A DNA stretch of 64,000 bases from Aplectana chamaeleonis (lineage: Eukaryota; Nematoda; Chromadorea; Rhabditida; Cosmocercidae), in NCBI GenBank assembly GCA_029168955.1, contig JAPDOI010000270.1, positions 806,001-870,000 of the forward strand, read 5' to 3'. The position numbers were made by a program, and so were the translations under genes. Every line of letters begins with the position of its first letter. Position 1 is the first letter of the stretch. Positions 45,465 through 58,100 of the stretch are shown here, piece after piece. The notes beneath the pieces are model-generated. The model was not told the DNA's origin, did no database searches, and was given only the letters and a program-made list of their open reading frames with translations.

Positions 45465-45535
45465 CTAATGGGGCGATATACCTGCCCGCCTCCCCATCTC
45501 AACAAACGGCGATATACCTGCCCGCCCCCCCCTCA
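45465..45535. repeat. GGCGATATACCTGCCCGCC tandem repeat
   Basis: Two and a half copies of a roughly 38-bp GC-rich unit shortly downstream of SR2. Confidence 0.65.
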
Positions 45536-45947
45536 ACTAAACAAACTAAAATTCACAAGGAGACTGTACCGTATGGGAAACCAAAAGTTTCACTCCACTT
45601 TTTTGTCTGAACTCGAAATTTTCTCTAACCGTAGACGTGGTTGAACCGTTGGATGGCCTTCTTACCAGGACCTCGAAGAACTTCACAGATCCCCAGAAAA
45701 ATATTTCATTGGGAGCTTTGTATCGGTCGTATGCAACATAGTTTTGAATTACTGAACGCATAATTACATAGGAAACTTATAGTATTACAATACATATCTA
45801 AGCTATCACAGCTTCACTGGACCTTGAAGCAATTCATATCGCATGTGTGGGAGAGAGAACAAGGTACACAGTTTGTAATTTCGACATTGCCCACGGCAAA
45901 CTATGTGCGCCGACCAACAACGTTGTAACACAGACCAATTATAATAT

Positions 45948-46124
45948 TCATTTGTTACGTGCCTGCGAGTTATTCCACATTTCTTTGTAGGCATCAAAGT
46001 ACATTTCACGTTCCCTCGTGCTTCGTATAGCTATTTTCTTCAAATTGAGCTTCTTCAGCTTGCGCGATCGTCGAATCGTCATCCACATCAGAATCGGGGA
46101 CAGTACGGTGAAGTACGGAACGAT
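45948..46124 (-). CDS. SR2 exon 7 (TM7, tail, stop)
   Basis: Encodes 58 residues (271-328) and a TGA stop, exactly the length of SR1 exon 7. IVPYFTVLSPILMW forms TM7 and the tail is rich in Lys/Arg. Acceptor CTGTATTAAG^ATC, the same AAG-type acceptor as SR1 exon 5. Confidence 0.85.
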   Translation of the reverse strand: MVPYFTVLSPILMWMTIRRSRKLKKLNLKKIAIRSTREREMYFDAYKEMWNNSQARNK

Positions 46125-49100
46125 CTTAATACAGAGATTTTGGAAACTCAAGAATTGTGCCAATCGCTGAGCTAAACGAAATATTAGTTAACGAACTCAG
46201 CATGTACAAGGTCGGAACCGATACCTGCGTTGAGAAAGCTATTTTCACCCAGAATCTGATAGTAATTCCTAGTATTCCTCAGAACTCTCAGCGTGGCCTG
46301 CTCAGATGAGTCTGGGCGCAGCTAGCAGCGGAGCCTCCGGTCATGGTAAAATACAACAACGATAAGGAGATTTTGACATGATGAACCCGAAAAGCGCTAC
46401 TTTGACAGGCTCAAGCTGATGGTGAGGGAGATAGGGTATAAGTAAATATTGTCAAATCTCTGGATGGGGGGAAAACCGCAATGATGCTATGATGGCTTTA
46501 TAATGGAAGCTGAGCGGTTGTTATCGAGAAAACACCATGGTGAGAATGCAGAGGCAACTGCTCCGCTCCCAGATAGCGTGATAGTAGCTGCATAGCAGCT
46601 TCCTAGAGATAATACACAAACTATAGGTTAGTCCGTCGGAATGAAAACATTGCCGCAATAGTTGGGAGAGCCCACTAAGACAGTATGGGGCCCGATGAAC
46701 GCATGTAACCATTCAATGTAAGTGGAATGCTTCGTTCATTGCACTAGAGTTTGTTCCCGCTAGGCTATCACAGTTTTGAACAGTACTATGTATGCTCTAA
46801 TTTGTGAGCTATGCCCTACCCTACCCATCGTAGGATTTAATCAGAAAGCGAGCGAGGTCGGGTGTTCTGCTACTTTCCGTCTCTCTGTATAACACGCTTT
46901 AAAGTCGACTTCGAGCGAAACTAGGGAGATACGCATGATTCAGGCGTTGAGGGCTATCCACGGGTATGGTCATTGTCGAGGTTTCGTTGGGAACCATGGG
47001 AGTTTCGCAGTCAACCAACCTTGTGTATAAAGTAGACGCAGGGCAACGCTGACAGAGACGGTAACGAGCCTTACCGCCTAGGTACCGTAATTACAAACCT
47101 GGCCGAGTGCGAAACTTATATAGTTTTTTTACGTAACCACCACAAAGGCTGAATCACTGGGTAGCCTCCAACTCCAGTATCATGAATAGCACCCTAGTTT
47201 TGCTCAAAGTTGTGTGTCAGGCGAGTTATTCGAAAAGGATGCCAAAACGCGTCTTTGCGCGCTTCCTGACCAAATCCCGCGAGCAGTATTCTACATTGTG
47301 CAGGTTAGTTAACAGGTATTTGACGCAGAAATCTCGAAGGCGGCGTTCACGATTGTAAACCTTTCTCCGGTTCCAGCAGAAAATGAATGTTTCAGGGTCG
47401 CATCATTTCATTGTGAAGAAAAAGTTGAGACAACAACTCAAAAAACACCCGGATCGAAAGCTCATGCTGTTGCGGGAGATTTGTAAGGTGCAACAGCTTG
47501 AGTGATTAGTGCCAAGCAATGTTGTACGCGCACACACAACCGCTACGGTGTAGAGTGACACAATAGATTCGAGGCGCACGGAACGTGAATGTTGATGGGG
47601 GGCCTTCCTTCATTTCGCTTTTCGGTTTTTTTCAGCGTTAGGCGTACAATGAGCCTCCGAGCTGGCTATTTACGGCAGAAAATTCAAAGCGGGTCCGACC
47701 ATGGACACTGCCTTCAAATAAATACATTGGATGTAACAAAATGTCGTACACATAAATGCTATTCAATCTTTTTTTTCATATGTGTAGATTCAAATGCGCA
47801 GCGTTATTTCCGATCTGTTCCGGTTTTGCGATTTGCTAGGAACCAACTTGTTATGAAGCTAAATTCTCTAGTGTTTTTGAGGATTTTCTGGTGATGTCTT
47901 AGACGAACAAGCACACAGGGTAAGACACGTTAATTGCTGAGGGGTTGCTCAGGCAGAATTGGGAACACAAAACGATCTTCTCTTCTTTTATTGCCTTCTC
48001 GCCATCTAATAACGTCCACAGCAACGTATTTACCTATGTCAATCACTGACCGGGTTCCCATCTCATATCTCATAAGATTGTCGCTACCTGGATTCGGAGC
48101 CATACATTTATTTCTTCCTTCAGCATCCAAGTTTCCCTCCATCTCAAGTTTGAGGCTATAGGCCTGCAGCTGGAAACTGAATCATCTTCGCCTGTAATCT
48201 ACACTATTCAGCCCCTGACATTTGGAATTTTCTTAAGATACATCACCCAGATACCTAACAGCGATCGGAGGACCATATTCATCTTAGGGAGCCGCGTGGG
48301 TAAGGTCGCTTTCATCACAGTTTCTTGAATATGAGACGGATTTTTATGAATTTATTTCCCGTACCAAGAAACACTGATCAGTTTCAAGCTACTAGCATTA
48401 CTTGGGTTTTTTGTTTCTTTTTGCCCCCACAACCTTTCATGGCTCCTGACTTTATCTAGTGTCGCCTTTCCGATTATTCTCTAATTTCAACAATGATCTT
48501 GTGGTGCGCAGTTTAATCGTTGCGCTAAGTCTTTATTTGTTTTTGCATTCATTTCCATGATTCCTACTCACTACTTTGTGGCTTATGAGCACATCGGTAA
48601 CGGCGTATAATAAATGAATAAATAAAATTCTCTGCATTTGCACCTCATTCACTACTAATTCTGGGCTGGTTAGTACCTTGTAACCTGGATAATCCATCAG
48701 CGTTACCAAACTCTGTCGTTTCCCGGTACTCTATGTCAAATGAGTATAACATCAGCCTCAGTCTCCATCTGTGGAGCCCCTCTGCTGTTATCACTGGTGA
48801 TCCATTCTAGGACCGAAAATTCGAACTAATGGCTGGTGTTCAGTCAGCAGCGTAGAGGAATCGGTTGAATTCATCTACTCCATACACAATCCCTAGTGCT
48901 TCTTTTCATATCTAGGCTTAGTTCCCTTCTTCTTTAGTCTGTGATCGCAACGCATATGCGATCACCTTCTTATTGCCATCATCATACTTATGGTACGACA
49001 CGGCGCCCAACCCAACTCCGAAGCATCTGTTACCAGTATAACTGGAACTTCCAGGTTGTAGTTCGTCAGCGTGTCTGCTGCTGTTTGCCGTTGCTTGATT

Positions 49101-52100
49101 TGCTCCAGGCTTCTTTCTTCTCTGTACCCAGTTTTCCTATTGCGCCTTTCCTCTTAACTATGAGGCTATTCATCGTGGCTGCTAGCGTCGCCGACTTTGG
49201 TATGAACTTGCTATAGTACTGCACCATGCCCAAATACGACTCTACTTCCTTCAAGTTCTCCGGCTTGGGCATGTTAATCATTACTTTCAGTTTGTTCGGA
49301 GACGATCGAATTTCTTTTGAGTCAACAAAATGACCTAGAAAGCCCATTTCTTGTTTCACGAATTCGCATCTCTCTCTTTTCAGGCGGAATACTGAATGAT
49401 TTAGTCTCTTAAACACATTTTCCAGTCTTTCTAGGTGCATATCTTCATTTGGGGCTGTTATTGTTATGTCATACAAATACAGTATTACTCCTTCAATGCC
49501 TGCCAGCATAGTTTCCATAATAAGCTGTAATTTGGCTGGAGCTGACGCGACTCCAAACGGCACTCGAAGACATTTGAACAAACCCTTGTGTGTATTAATG
49601 GCGGTATACTTCCTTGATTCCTCCTCCAACTCTACTTGCATTTAAGCTTCTGCTAAATTTAGTTTGGAAAAATTCTTTCCACCATTGAAAATGTGAAATA
49701 GATCATCCGGTTTTGGTAACGGATACTGGTTTATATCCAACTGCGGACGGTGATTTTAACGGTGATTTTATTGTCGCCGCATACTCTTATTCTTCCGGAA
49801 GGCTTAAGGACCACCACTAAGGTCTAGTCCATCGCGAATGCTCGACTTGCTTAAGGGTTTCGTTTTTTACTAGCTCCTCTAGTTTCGTTTCTAGCTTCGG
49901 CCTCAGTCCTATTGGCACTGGCCCTGCTCTAAGAAACTTTGGAGTAGGATTTTCGTCTTCGAATTAGAGCTCTCGCTTCTTGATGTTACATTTTCCCAAG
50001 TCGTCTTGAAGTAGTCGCTTATTGTCCTCCAGCATACGGACTCTTCGTCGTTTTCTTATTTCCACCCTACTCATCTCTTCCACTTTGTTTACTCGTTCAT
50101 AGTGCAGTCCGATACCTATCTGAAGCGTACTTATCATATCTCTTTCCCACGATGAGTTTGTTGCTTTCTTGGAAACGTGAACTTCCACACGTGTGGCCTA
50201 ACCACCAAATTCCACATCCACCATCACCTTTCCTTTGGAATTTATACGCTTATTGTTATAGAGTTTGCGCAATCATTTTAGTCTGATGAATGGACGGGGC
50301 TGCGACGGTAGATCACCCCGCGCAAATCGAAGCCCTATTCTCCAGTGAGGCCGCCAACCCCGCACGGCCAGCCGCCTGGTCTATGCGTCAGACTAAAATG
50401 AAAACGGAAACCATACGCTGTAGCTGCTACTTCCGTTTCATGCAACTCAGGGGGACCGAATTCCTGCCAAGTCTTCTCATCTATCATTGACATTGAAGCC
50501 CCAGTATCCATCTCGGACGCTATCCGTTTTCCATTCACGCTCTATTTTCAACAATTTCGGTGACTCTGTCACCTCCTTTGTTATTGCGATATTCTAGACA
50601 ACTTGCTCCTTCACCACTACTTCCGCTATTCGTAATTTCATTGGAAGCTCTATGGCGACACTCCTTGTCCTTCTGTTGCTGCCTGTCAGTAATCTCAGCC
50701 TCTAGGCCTTGCTTGCCAATGTTTTTCCTAACCGGTTTTTCATTACTAGCTCTACGACTGTGGTGGTGCTGTATGTTCGTCCTTAATCCATGAGCTTATT
50801 GGCCTGCTACCTCACCACCACTGTCGGAGTCATTGGGAAGCTCCCCGGACCAATGTAGAGTTCGCGCAATAATTTTAGTCTGATGAAAGGACGGGGCTGC
50901 GACGGTAGATTGAAACCCCATTCTTAAGTGAGGCCGCCGACTCCATACGGCTAGCCTCTGAACCCACACGGCCAGCCGCCGACCCCGCACGGCCAGCCGG
51001 CGACCCCGCACGGCCAGCCGCCGACCCCGCACGGCCAGCCGCCGACCCCGCACGGCCAGCCGCCGACCCCGTACTGCCCGCCGCCTAGCCCTTCCGTCAG
51101 ACTGAACCAAAAACGGAAACCATACAGGGCGGTAGAATTGTTTCGCATTTCTGCCCAGCTTCCTGTACGTCGCTGGCAAATGACTTTTCATCTTGCAGAC
51201 TGTGCAGGAAGCTCTCTCCTTCCTAAAACAGCAGTTCCCTATTCTGCCCAAGACACCGCACACCCAAAATTCCATTCAATCTTGAGCTGATCTCTGGCCT
51301 GGTTCCTAATCAATTTTCTCTCTGTGTGCAGTTCCTTCTGCCACTGTTGGGTAGGCTCCTTGTTTCTTATTCATACCTGGCCAACTCCCACCGACTGCTG
51401 TCCATCCTTTAGGTGTGGGACGTTGGCACCTACCCTCTTATATGCCTAAGCTTTCTCTAAGGCTTCTCTGGACGTTAGTTCCTCTTTCTCTAGTAAGCGT
51501 TTCCTAGTTTCGATGGAACACAACCCACCTATAAATACCATAGTCACTATAGCATTGCGGTGATATCTAATCTCATCGAATCGGCATTTATTCTCTATCT
51601 TTTGTAACTCTGCGTTGTGCTCGTGCAGAGCTTGTTCATTTCTCTGTGTCTTGGAAATCAAGCTGAATTGCTCTGCCAGCACCAATTTCTTCGGCTGGTA
51701 GTGCTCCTACATCGCGGTCTTCAACTCTTCCAGTGGTTCTGCTTGCAGCTGCTTACCCTGCAATAGGGAGTCTAATAACTCATCGTTTGAGTTCCCTACT
51801 TCTTGCAAAATTATCTAACATTCATCGCATTGATCCGCCACCTTCCTGAGTGTTGGAAAGTTTTCGAATAGCTTCCACCAGGTTCGCCAGGACGTACCCG
51901 GTACGTTTTGACCGAGTGTCCAACCCTGGTACACATCCACCGCACCAGAGTCAGCCGTCCTGACTGGCCCGGTGGTCACTTCGTCACCCGTCGTCTTGCT
52001 CGCGTCCGCTCAATCACCCATCTTCCTCTATTCTTCCATGCCCAGTAGGCGACGACCGTTGCCTTCTTTTCTTTGTCCTCTACTTCTTGAGCTGCCTGAT

Positions 52101-55100
52101 TGCTAGTTAGACGAACAAGCACACAGGGTAAGACACGTTCATTGCTGAGAGGTTGCTTTTATCGCCATTATCATTTCACCCCTCCTTATCCTCCTTCCCT
52201 ATCATCCCTACTACATAAAACGTCTCGATTCTCCCCCTACTTCTATTCCTTTTTGGTCTCCCTCCTACACTCAACAACTGTTTTCATAGCGACAACTGCC
52301 TCTAGAGCACATATAGATAAGGAATAATGTTTGGACTTCAGCGAAGTGACAAATATAGTTTCACGACGATAATTGTTGAAGTCTTAACAGGCTACGCATA
52401 CAAACAGTTGAGCGATGCTTTTTCTAGTCTCTCATAACTTAGCTGCACACATTATAAAACAATGCTTTCTCCAATAAACTCACATATGTTGTGCTAAGAA
52501 GACCCAGATACGAGAGCTTGTCCATGCTGCTCTGAAGCAAAGTTACAGCAATGCTCCACATAACGAATACGAGCATAAAAGCTGTTTGGAATACTGAGAG
52601 AGGTAGCAAAGTTTGAATAACCGTGGCATTTTCGCGGAGTTGATACGATGGAGTAATCTCGAATAGCTTCCTAAACGAAGCGGCCAGTAGGCGAAGGTTT
52701 CACTAATTTGAAAGATTTTTCTTATCGCTCGAGCTCCTGGCTACAGCACCTGCTATCTACTTGTATGTAGGTATTCGAAAACTCATTGGAGAGGAATTTA
52801 CCGAGAGCAACGACGGAATTTTCTTGGATACAGCTCGGATAACTTCAAACAGGGGGAGGCGACGGGAGGAACTTCTGTTGTTCTCCACCGATCAGCTTTT
52901 CAAACGTCTTTCATTGTGATTAATTTGAGCAAAAAACGGTGAGTCGTGCCCTCTGGAAGAGACGTTATACCGTCCATTTGTTGATGAAGTGACAACGACC
53001 AAATCAGGTCTACTCTCACCGGAAAGTTCCCCACCAATGTGTGAGTGTGAACTAGAGCTAGATTTAGAATTTGTAGTAGGATGTGTGCGACCTAGCGAAT
53101 GAAATGCGTTGTAGAGATTATACTTTTAGTTTGCTAATGCTCCACACAACGTTGAAAATCTTCGTGGAGTGCGAATATGGGCTGCTGAAGGGGATCGAGT
53201 GCGCCGCGAAAAGTGGTTTGCCCATTGTTTGAAGGTGAAGCCTCGCACATCTGTACAACTTTTCATCTTCCAGCGAGGTGCTCAGGAGCATTGGTTTGTT
53301 TTCTAGGAAGGGGACACGAATGGAAACGCTACGAGTTGCATTGACACTCGCAGGTTGAGTGTAAGCATTGAAGACTCAGCATTGCGACCATCTACAGAAC
53401 CAGTGATTAGCATAATCATCTCAATTGCATGTTATCTAGTAATTGCTAACTAATCCCCGCACGTCTGACCATCGCGTTTCGCCGTCTCCACTTGACCGCG
53501 TCACAAAAGAGTATGCCACATACTTTTCATAAAAAAATGAAAATGAAATTGTTTCGCTCACCTCCTCGTATAGAATTTATTCAATACGAAAACAGTGACA
53601 ATTCCCGTAAGATTAATAAGACAAACAACACTCAGGCATACGTGAAGCACTGTCATACGGTCAATAACTTCAGGTCGAAGGACAGTACAGTATACCAATG
53701 GGGTAGAGGCAATAACACCCGATGAGCCACCAGCTGCCGCAAATGAGATAAGGGTCTGAACAAAGAGACTCTTTTGAAAGTGTTGAAGAAGGTTCCGTCG
53801 CTCACTCAACAGCATTCTGGTTAACTAAGCAGATGTCATCTAAGCCATCTTGATTGCTGCTACCGTTGTACACTAATCTGAAAAGGTCTTTTTGGCTGCT
53901 CCCGAGATGTAAAATTACCCTAACTCCCATACAGTTTGGGGACAATCAAGGAGTACTCCAACTATAAACACATTGAAAGAGGGAAGGGAGAAAGGCAAAC
54001 CACTCTTGGATTGCGCGTCTGACAGGAGTGTGGTGCGCGCGGAGCGCGCTCACTGACTCGGATTCGGTCTCTTACCGCGTATACTATTTTGGAGGCAGTG
54101 TTAACGGCGAAATGAATGAGCGTGCTGGCTGTTCATTGCTTTTAAACATGAATGATGATTAGAAATCGTGAAGCTCTTTCGGGGGCTAAAACAAGTTACA
54201 GTGTCCTCCATCATTGTCAGTAGTTGAAGATAATATAGTACCATCACGCCTATTCATTCTATCGCGAACACTGTTTAAAGCATAGCGTATTTTAACATGT
54301 ACACAGTGGAGCCAGCTAAAGAGAAAAATCTCTACCCGGGCTGCTTGAAAGAGCGCTGATGCGAGGACACCAATTCTGTTTGGTCAGTTCCATATAGCAT
54401 GGTATCCGTAGTGCTTATTGATAACCGTCCCAACGTCATTTTCTTCCTGAAAAGTTGGTTTAGACCGCCTAGGAAAAGTTATTCCATGGCTATTCCTTCG
54501 ACGATAACAGGCGGTCGATTCACGAAAACTTCTCAGCCGCCGACCAGGTGCCAAATATCGTTATGATGGTGGAAAAATAGGGCAATGATCGTTTTACATC
54601 CTTTCCTTTTGGTTGTACACGTATTTTATGTTGGGTATTTATTAAAAACTGAAAAAGATTAGGATTTGAGTTCAGTTAAAGATCTAGATTTCAAGGTGAA
54701 GTTTTTGTTGGCTACCACTCCAAATCTAAAAAACGATGACAAACATGGCTCAAAGTCCTGAAGCCCAGATAGACCCCTGCTAGCATCGATTCTTGCTTCT
54801 AAACAACGATTACTAATGGATGGTAAACTCGTTAGTGTTTGTCTAGCCAAACCTAACAATCAAAGCGGTCGCGTGGAGGTTGATTCTGACCGAAGAAGCG
54901 AGTGCTGTAACTTTGAAATTTTGTATAACTTTGAAATGGTTGTATGCATATTAATCTGAGATCCTGTTGTTTGCCCTATATGCCTTGTTTGCAGGGTAAG
55001 ATAAAGTGAGATCAAAATGAAGAGCTCTTGAAGCTGATTCCTAATATGCCAATAGCTCCCGAACGGGTCAATTTAGTACGAGCTATGACAAAGCGTCGAA

Positions 55101-58100
55101 TCGCGGCTCAAAAATGTGTTTGTTGAGAAGTCGCGGGCGTTATTGTAATGTATCAAAACGAGTTGTTGACGCCATCACGAACAAAACTTTGGATTCTCCC
55201 ACGCACGGTCTTGACCCTTCTACAAATAATATTTTCCTTGGTACAGCGACAAGCTTAGGAAAAACCCATCAAGGCACATCACTCACAGACAATACAACGA
55301 GTGCGATAGCTAGCCTTGGGCCGTAGAATTCGTAGTTCTTGCGCCTCCACAGCGCCACGCCACGCTCGACTACCATCGATAACTGAAATGGGTGCATATA
55401 GTGTTGCAAACACTGTATGCGAAAGTTTGCGCATATGTCAGATTTCGATCACAATAACGATTCTGTGAGACTTCAGGCGCGCCGGTATCTGCCAGATAGG
55501 TTCACCATGAAGTTCTTCGCCGTTTAGAATCTGGAAACCCTCGGACGCCTATCCCAATTTTTGAAGAGCAAGGAAACCCCGTGTTGATGCAAAGTTTATG
55601 GTGGGTGAGACACTGGGTTGTGAGGTCAGCGCGCAATGATGGGACCAATTTTTTCGAGCTGTAAGTGGTTGATGAAGGAGAGCCATGAAAGTGAGGCTCC
55701 GAATGCTGCAGATGGCTGATAAAGAAGGAGCTCGCAAAGCCGAACTCGAGCTTCTGCCATTCCAAAGAATATTTTCTGAAGGTTTTCCCCCAAATAAGGA
55801 GTGGTTAGCTACAACCTAGGTACATATCTTGATTTCTATCAGAAAATTCCTCCTAAGTGCTGATCAGATAATTTCCACAGGTGCTGATCTGACGGAAAAT
55901 CCGCCAGAATACTGATGACCTAAAGGCAGCAGACAAGCTCAAAAATGATATCGGTTCTATGATATAAATCGAAGGTTTGAAACTGGTAATATACGAAACT
56001 AACAAAAACACCAACGAACACTGTATGCAAATAGAGGAATAAGGGGTGTTTTTGTTATCGGGCGAAAGTGGACGAGTTTTACCGCGAGCGGTTCAAACAG
56101 AGAATATTTACAATAAAACGGTTGAGGAAGCTAAATCAATAGACGGCTAGAGTTCGTACTTTTACAGCTCACCTCGTTGGAAGCATCAAAATCCAGCCTA
56201 AGTGGCCTTATTCGAACGATCAATCTGGACGAGTTTGTAATTGGGGACGGGCTTCACGAACTTTTTCGACATGCATTGCTCAAATTTAATAGTTTTAACT
56301 CGTTTTTGACGCTTTTAGCGGCGCGAGCCTTCTACTAGGGGCCATACGACCCCAGTAACGTAGTTATCTCGAAAACTTTTTCGAGCGTGTCTGTTGCCTT
56401 TAGTAATGGTGTCTCCGTGATTCTTCAGAGGTTTCCATTTCTCTGGTCTTACGATTTCTTCCAAGAAGTGGCAGGTAACTGAATTACACGTAAACATCAA
56501 GAATCCTTGAGGAGTGTTTCTCCGTCACCGCAAACGCACAGGATTCGAACAAAAAAGTTGGAAGCTTTGAAGAGAGATTGTAGGACTTCATAATGATGCA
56601 CAGGATTTTTATGTGAAAAGGCAGTACCACGAGGGGTGGGTCAAAAAATGTCCAGTACCTCGTGGAGTGAATGCAGGACCCCATTGGGATGTGCAGGACC
56701 TTAGGGCAAAGCGCAGGATCTGCTAGGGTGAATTCAGGAACCCAATGGAGGGTGTGCAGGACCTTCAGACGAATGTGGAGGATTCCCCACGAAGAGTAAA
56801 GAATTTCGGGTATAGAGCGTCGGGTACCTCACAAGAAATCTGTGGGAACCCACAGGAACCCACAGGAAAACGGCTCTTCGTTCATTAAAAAGAGCGTCTT
56901 TGACCTGTTACCGGCGAGAGATAGAGCTGGTTCAGTCTTGCTCAAAAGGAGCGTTTGAGATCAACATAACATCCTCATACAGGTCAAGTGAAACGTACTT
57001 GTAATGCAAAGAACGCCACAAAACTAGCCAATGGTGGGAGACGCGCGCAGAAACACGCCACCGAAGGTATCTCTATTGTGCACGGATTCGTAAAGACGTA
57101 CAGAATGATATGGGTCGTCTGGAAATAGATGAATCTTGGACCGCAGTATTGAATCCAGCAGTCTTTTAATTCCAAAGGGTAAAAATCGCGTAACTGTCCG
57201 AGGAATCAGTTCGTCTTAATAATCTAGAAAGGGAGACTATTCGGGTAAGATGTATTTATAACTGACCTGAATTGCTGTAAGCATAACAGAGTGAACTATG
57301 TTAAAATACAGGCTGGCTTTGAATAAAACCTGAAAACCGCATCATATCAATGTTAGGGTGACTGACACTACTGTGGATCGCTTTCGCGAAGCTGGAAAGC
57401 GTGCCCGTTCTTCATGTTGTCGAAAAGCAATGCCATAATACAGAAGATGACCTCTCTTCTGTACATATTACACCGACACTAGTTTCTCTCCGGCCTACAT
57501 GGCTGTCAGGACCACCCTGACAGAAGCACAGCAGCGAATTCTAAGCAGAATGAAATAACTCCTTGAACTATATACGACTGAGCTGAGGTCTCAAATATCA
57601 ACGCGGAATGTTGGCGACACCTCCATACAGAAGTTGATCGTGAGGAATCGGCCAGTCTAGTTCTCTGTTGACTCTCCTATCTGAACTTTCTGTTTTTTTT
57701 TCCCAGGAACAGGAAACATGAAAAAGTAAAATAAGCTGATTCACTGATGCGGAAGAGGATATTAAATGCGTACCGGTTCATTTTCGCATGCGCAGGTTCA
57801 GAGAAAATGAAGACAAAACAGGCAAAGCCTTTTCCGCGTGTTTGAGTCGTCAAAGCTAACTCACAAAAAATATTCGGTGAAACGTAGCTGAGCCCAAATG
57901 TGTGTTTTTTCTCTGTTTAGAAGACCATCAGAAATACTTTCATCGTCGTCTGATGCTCTTCAATGACCGTACTCACCATGAGAACCGCTTCAGTGTTTCT
58001 GGTAAGAGGCGTTAAAAGGCCATCATCTTGGGCATCTTTCATAGTCCTCACCGCAAGCGCGGCACGCGGGTACCGCGCGGGAAGGGCGGTGGACTATGAA

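Larger units (their letters stand above)
48650..52030 (-). mobile_element. Decayed Ty3/gypsy element in SR2 intron 6
   Basis: In minus-strand order: gag fragments (about 52.0-51.1 kb), a nucleocapsid-like Cys cluster, a protease with DTGA, a protease-RT linker, reverse transcriptase and RNase H. No integrase is recognised. It lies wholly inside SR2 intron 6 in the same orientation as the gene. Roughly 50-bp direct repeats at 47898-47950 and 52104-52156 flank it and may be LTR remnants. Confidence 0.75.

Noticed and set aside
53990..54075. Glu-Arg-Ala frame (SERAPRAP) on the minus strand as SR2 exon 4
   Set aside because: It comes from a GC-rich inverted sequence; the true exon 4 at 55382-55287 has proper splice sites, the right length and a full match.
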